A DNA stretch of 64,000 bases from Jidongwangia harbinensis (GTDB lineage: Bacteria > Actinomycetota > Actinomycetes > Mycobacteriales > Micromonosporaceae): positions 1-64,000 of the forward strand of contig NZ_JAIWNC010000023.1 of the NCBI RefSeq assembly GCF_020216025.1, read 5' to 3'. The notes beneath the pieces were generated by a model. The model was given only the letters and a program-made list of their open reading frames with translations, was not told where the DNA came from and made no database searches. Below, one piece after another: positions 60,921-64,000 of the stretch; position 1 is the first letter of the stretch; the number at the start of each line of letters is the position of its first letter. A program made the position numbers and the translations under genes.

Positions 60921-63900
60921 CTATGTGATCGGGGTACGCGCCCGCTCGGCTAACGTTACCAGCACCTGCCGATCAAGCGCGGTAAGCCATCGGAGTTTGC
61001 GCTGTGTGGTGTCTGGCAGGCGCAGCCATGCCAGGAACGCGGCTTCGGTGAAGGGGAACGCTTTCTCCCACACCGACGGGTGTGCGGTCCAGGTGGCCGA
61101 CGAGAATCGCGTGCTCGCAAGGTGTTCTACGGCGCGGTCAAGGTCGGCTAGGACGCTTTCTAGGCGCGATAGGAACCGGTGGTCGTGTCGGGAGATCACC
61201 TCCAATTCCTTGAAAAGCCTTCTGAGGCCGTACTGAGTGCGTTGGGCCGAGATCCAAGACAGCAGGTCGGCGCTGCCGGGAATAGCCGGGACCTCGCGTC
61301 GCCAGGAGCGCCGCCAACGCATGTCGGCATATAGATCAAAATACGCTAGAAAGAAGATGGCCACGGTCATCGAGACGAACAGAAGGACGATAAGTGCGGC
61401 ATGCCCTATATCCTGGTATGCCGTCGGCAGGTAACGGAAGCTCGCAGGTGTGTCGATTAAGGCGGTGAGCACTGCGGCGAGAAACATGACCATAACGACG
61501 GAAGAGACCGTCCGGGTGGAGTCGAATACGAAACGACCCATCTGCCGTTGCGCCAGCATCGCCAGTGGCCTATGCAACGTCAAAATCTGCGAGGCGCGAC
61601 ACGCGCCGCCCGCGACGGCCAGCAGGGCGAGCAGCGGCCAGGCAGCAGCTAGGGCCATAATTGACTGTGGGCCGTAGTTGACGAGAAAAACCTCTGGATA
61701 TCGTAGACCGTCACGATGAATGCCGCGCCGATGGCAAACGTTCCGTAAAGCAGGCCGAGAACCCCGATCGCGCATACCACCCACGCCGCCACGACCGCCG
61801 GATAGCGCGGCCCCAAACCGCGGCAGCCGAAATGCCAGAGGATGGTCGCCACTGCGGTGCACCACAACGCCCTTGTCACCGGGACAGCGGCCGGAAATGC
61901 GATCCTTTGGACGACCGCCGTGCCGGCAACCACCGCTGCCGAGACTGCCGTAATAGCCGTCAGAATCGCCAACTGCCCACCGAGCGAGTCCTCGGATCCG
62001 TCGTCCCGCGTACTCCAGGACCGCTTGCCCCGCCACGCCTGCAGCAGCAACATCGGCCGTTCGATGTCGTCGTCCTCCACCGGCAACAGGCGCAATGCGA
62101 CAGTCTTGTCGAGCGCCTTAGACCGCAGCGTCGCCACGGTTTCCTGATGCATCGTCCGGCCTACTGCCCACCGAGCAAGGGCACTAGAGGCCAGCGGGAG
62201 GCAGTCCAGGGCGACGGATCGATCGTAGGGCGCTCCTCCGACCAATGCCCCCACCACCAGACGGTCGATCACGTGCTGCAATCGCTCTGGCACGGGTGTC
62301 GGCCGGCCCGCCGCGATCATGCGGACCAGCGGCACGGTCGGTTGCGGCCAAGCGAACGAAGCCAGCCGCCTGATCTCGTCGGCTGGCTTGTTCAGATCGC
62401 TCTCGACGGGTACGCCGGCCGCCGTTGCCGCAGCCTTCTCTAGCGTGGACTCCGCGCTGCGGAGCAGCGCAGCGCGAAGCTCGTCGTCTCCGTGCCGCAA
62501 CATGAACGGCACGATGTTCTCCCATCCGGGCTCGGTCAGGATGTTGTCCGGGTCGACCAGGCCGGGCCGGGCCATGGCTAGGCCGGCAGTAAGGAAGTCC
62601 TGGATGAGCCGATGCGCGAATAGGAAATCGCCCCGCGCACCATGTGTGGCGCCCAGCCCTGCCAGCTTCAGCACCAGCGCGGTCGCGTCGAGCGTTTCCC
62701 CGGCCGGAAAATCCCGTAGGGCCATGGCACGCCGGATGTCGTCCCACGAGGTCCGATCGGTGCCGCTGCCCGCAGTAAGGCAGAAGGCGAGCTCCCGAGC
62801 GGTGGACAAGGTTCGGTCGACGGTCGCCTGACCGTCTTCATGGTCACCCACCGTCTCCCGGATACGGGCGCGGATGGACCGGTCGAAGACGTCGAATACC
62901 GACTCGGGTAACTCGGTGGAACCGGTGTCCCGCACGTAATTGCATAGCAGGCGCAGCATCAGCGGGTTTTCGCAGAGCGTACGCAGGCCCGCGTCCACGG
63001 CGAGCCGCCGACGCAGGACCCGGCGAGCCAGCCTGTCGGTGATCATGACGTGAACGAACCTGCTCTGTCGGCGCAGGCTTAACGGGCGAACCGTGAGCGA
63101 CGGCCATAGCGCGCCGACGTCAGTCTCGCGAAAGTCGCGGCTGGCAATGACGGTCCGCGACTCGGGCGTGTTGTCGACGAACAGCCGGATGGCGTCCAGG
63201 TGCGCCCTGGCAACCCTGCGCGCGTCGCTCGATGCGAGCAATGCGGGCAGCTCATCGAACGAATCGAAGAGGAAGACCCAGCGAACCTCGACATGACGTT
63301 CAGTAAGGTATTGCAGCACCAACTCGCGGAACCGAGCGTCGCCATGGCCAAGGATATCGGCCACGTACTCGCGGATCGTGTTTGCCTCGACCGTGCCAGC
63401 GTCCGAAAGCATACGCCTCAGGTCGACGTAGACTGGAATCGGCGCCCCGCGGCGAAGCCGCCGGCCACTCGGCAGGGCGATTCTCACCACATGCCGCATG
63501 ATGGTGGTCTTGCCGCCGCCCGCCGGGCCCTGCAGCAGCACGACCGGGTCAGTTCCTCGGCGCGAGTGCCGTACTAGGGCGCGCACAGCGCGCACTGTCT
63601 CCTCTCGGCCGTGCCTTCTGTAGACCGCGTCGACGCCCACGAACGCGTCTTTGCGCCGGACACCCCCGGCTCCGGCCAGCGGGGCGGCAAGCGGCCGACC
63701 CTCGATCAGAGCCGTGGCCGCTCGGGCGATCTGCCGCAGATCGTGATCGACGGCTGCGCGGAGTGGCCGGACCAGTCGATAGACGCCGAGCGCACCAGCT
63801 AGCGCCGCGACGGCGATTATCGTGAATTGTATTTGGGGCGGGCGGTTAGCCACCACCGGCGTACTTGTTAGGAAGAGGGAGCCGACGGTCGCAGCGGCGA

Positions 63901-63997
63901 CGATCAGCGCCGTCGCGAAGAGTCTACGGAAGGCCAATGGCCAGCCCTTCGCGAAGCTCATGGCGTCGAAGAGCAGCGAGCCCAGCGCGACGATCAC
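60921..63997 (-). pseudogene. Multi-TM NACHT NTPase, one frameshift; 5' end may lie outside the window
   Basis: A GTG at 63997 could start the protein, but the frame also runs to the window edge. Two TM segments come first (about 22-45 and 57-75). Then comes NACHT: VVLLQGPAGGGKTTIMRHVV (Walker A), WVFLFDSFDEL (Walker B) and TVIASRDFRE. A helical winged region follows (FDVFDRSIRARIRETVG …), and more TM segments from about 690. Near 61691 the frame shifts: VYDIQRFF leads to an early stop at 61649. The other frame continues as VFLVNYGPQSIMALAAAWPL, MVMFLAAVLTALIDTPASFR, LIVLLFVSMTVAIFFLAYFD and a helical tail ending at 60921. One base seems lost beside a run of five T (minus strand). Confidence 0.75.
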
Positions 63998-64000
63998 GGC

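Noticed and set aside
61685..61692. Programmed -1 frameshift in the NACHT gene
   Set aside because: The site G-TTT-TTC does not fit the X-XXY-YYZ rule, and no stimulatory stem was evident just downstream; a lost base is simpler.
1..64000. tRNA, rRNA, riboswitch or phage structural genes
   Set aside because: I looked for cloverleaf-like stems, T-arm consensus strings and conserved rRNA or phage motifs and found none that held up by eye; a covariance-model scan would be decisive.

Overview
The window is high-GC DNA from an actinomycete. A WXG100/ESX-type cassette, XRE regulators of the SARP/TPR style, a DUF574-type methyltransferase, an F420-type LLM oxidoreductase, a GPP34 protein and membrane BTAD/LysM regulators all point to Actinobacteria. 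Micromonosporaceae is my best guess from this gene mix, but that is inference. No rRNA, tRNA or CRISPR array was seen.

Layout. 1-2722: a tandem, 5'-truncated IS5-type element followed by three fragments of other transposases/integrases. 2796-5398 (minus): a four-gene type VII secretion-like cassette (SAV_915-like protein, small helical partner, WxG protein with a glycine-zipper tail, four-TM membrane protein). 6360-9068: a NACHT NTPase. 9271-11115: an IS5-type element nested in an older, decayed rve integrase gene. 11261-13095 (minus): a translationally coupled SMC/OLD-like ATPase plus TOPRIM-like protein. 13367-14140: Tn3 and NHL/LysM gene debris. 14901-16138: a complete IS630-type element with TA flanks. 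16182-19739: a small protein, a LuxR-type regulator with a degenerate receiver, and a membrane STAND NTPase with TPR-like repeats. 20607-22018: IS21 ends and a broken istA. The 6-20 kb stretch reads as a defence island riddled with insertion sequences.

22288-27895: ECF sigma factor, zinc-finger anti-sigma, ABC ATPase and four tandem paralogous permeases, the last one decayed. 28101-34808 is sparse: an unknown 286-aa protein, an ISL3 element with a perfect 8-bp target duplication, a small secreted cysteine-containing protein, small hypotheticals, an AlpA-like HTH protein and degenerate repeats. 34809-41757 (minus): small protein, APH-fold kinase, GRDP-like protein, JmjC oxygenase, frameshifted DUF574 methyltransferase, GPP34 protein, acetamidase/formamidase and APC permease. 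The last three are coupled or nearly so.

43118-48788 (plus): two paralogous XRE regulators bracketing an L-asparaginase and a PPC/DUF296 protein, with an LLM oxidoreductase coupled to the second regulator. 48834-51529: a hypothetical protein, a frameshifted LysR regulator, an HD phosphohydrolase and a small CxxC protein. 51679-59876 (plus): an Hsp70-like membrane protein, two membrane-anchored BTAD regulators (one with LysM) and a DUF2637-like protein with a C-terminal HTH. 60057-60554: a hypothetical protein. 60921-63997 (minus): a multi-TM NACHT NTPase that carries a frameshift and runs to the window edge.

Several otherwise well-preserved genes carry a single-base frameshift (transposase, permease, methyltransferase, LysR, NACHT). 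These may be real decay or residual sequencing error. That should be settled before any of them is called inactive.
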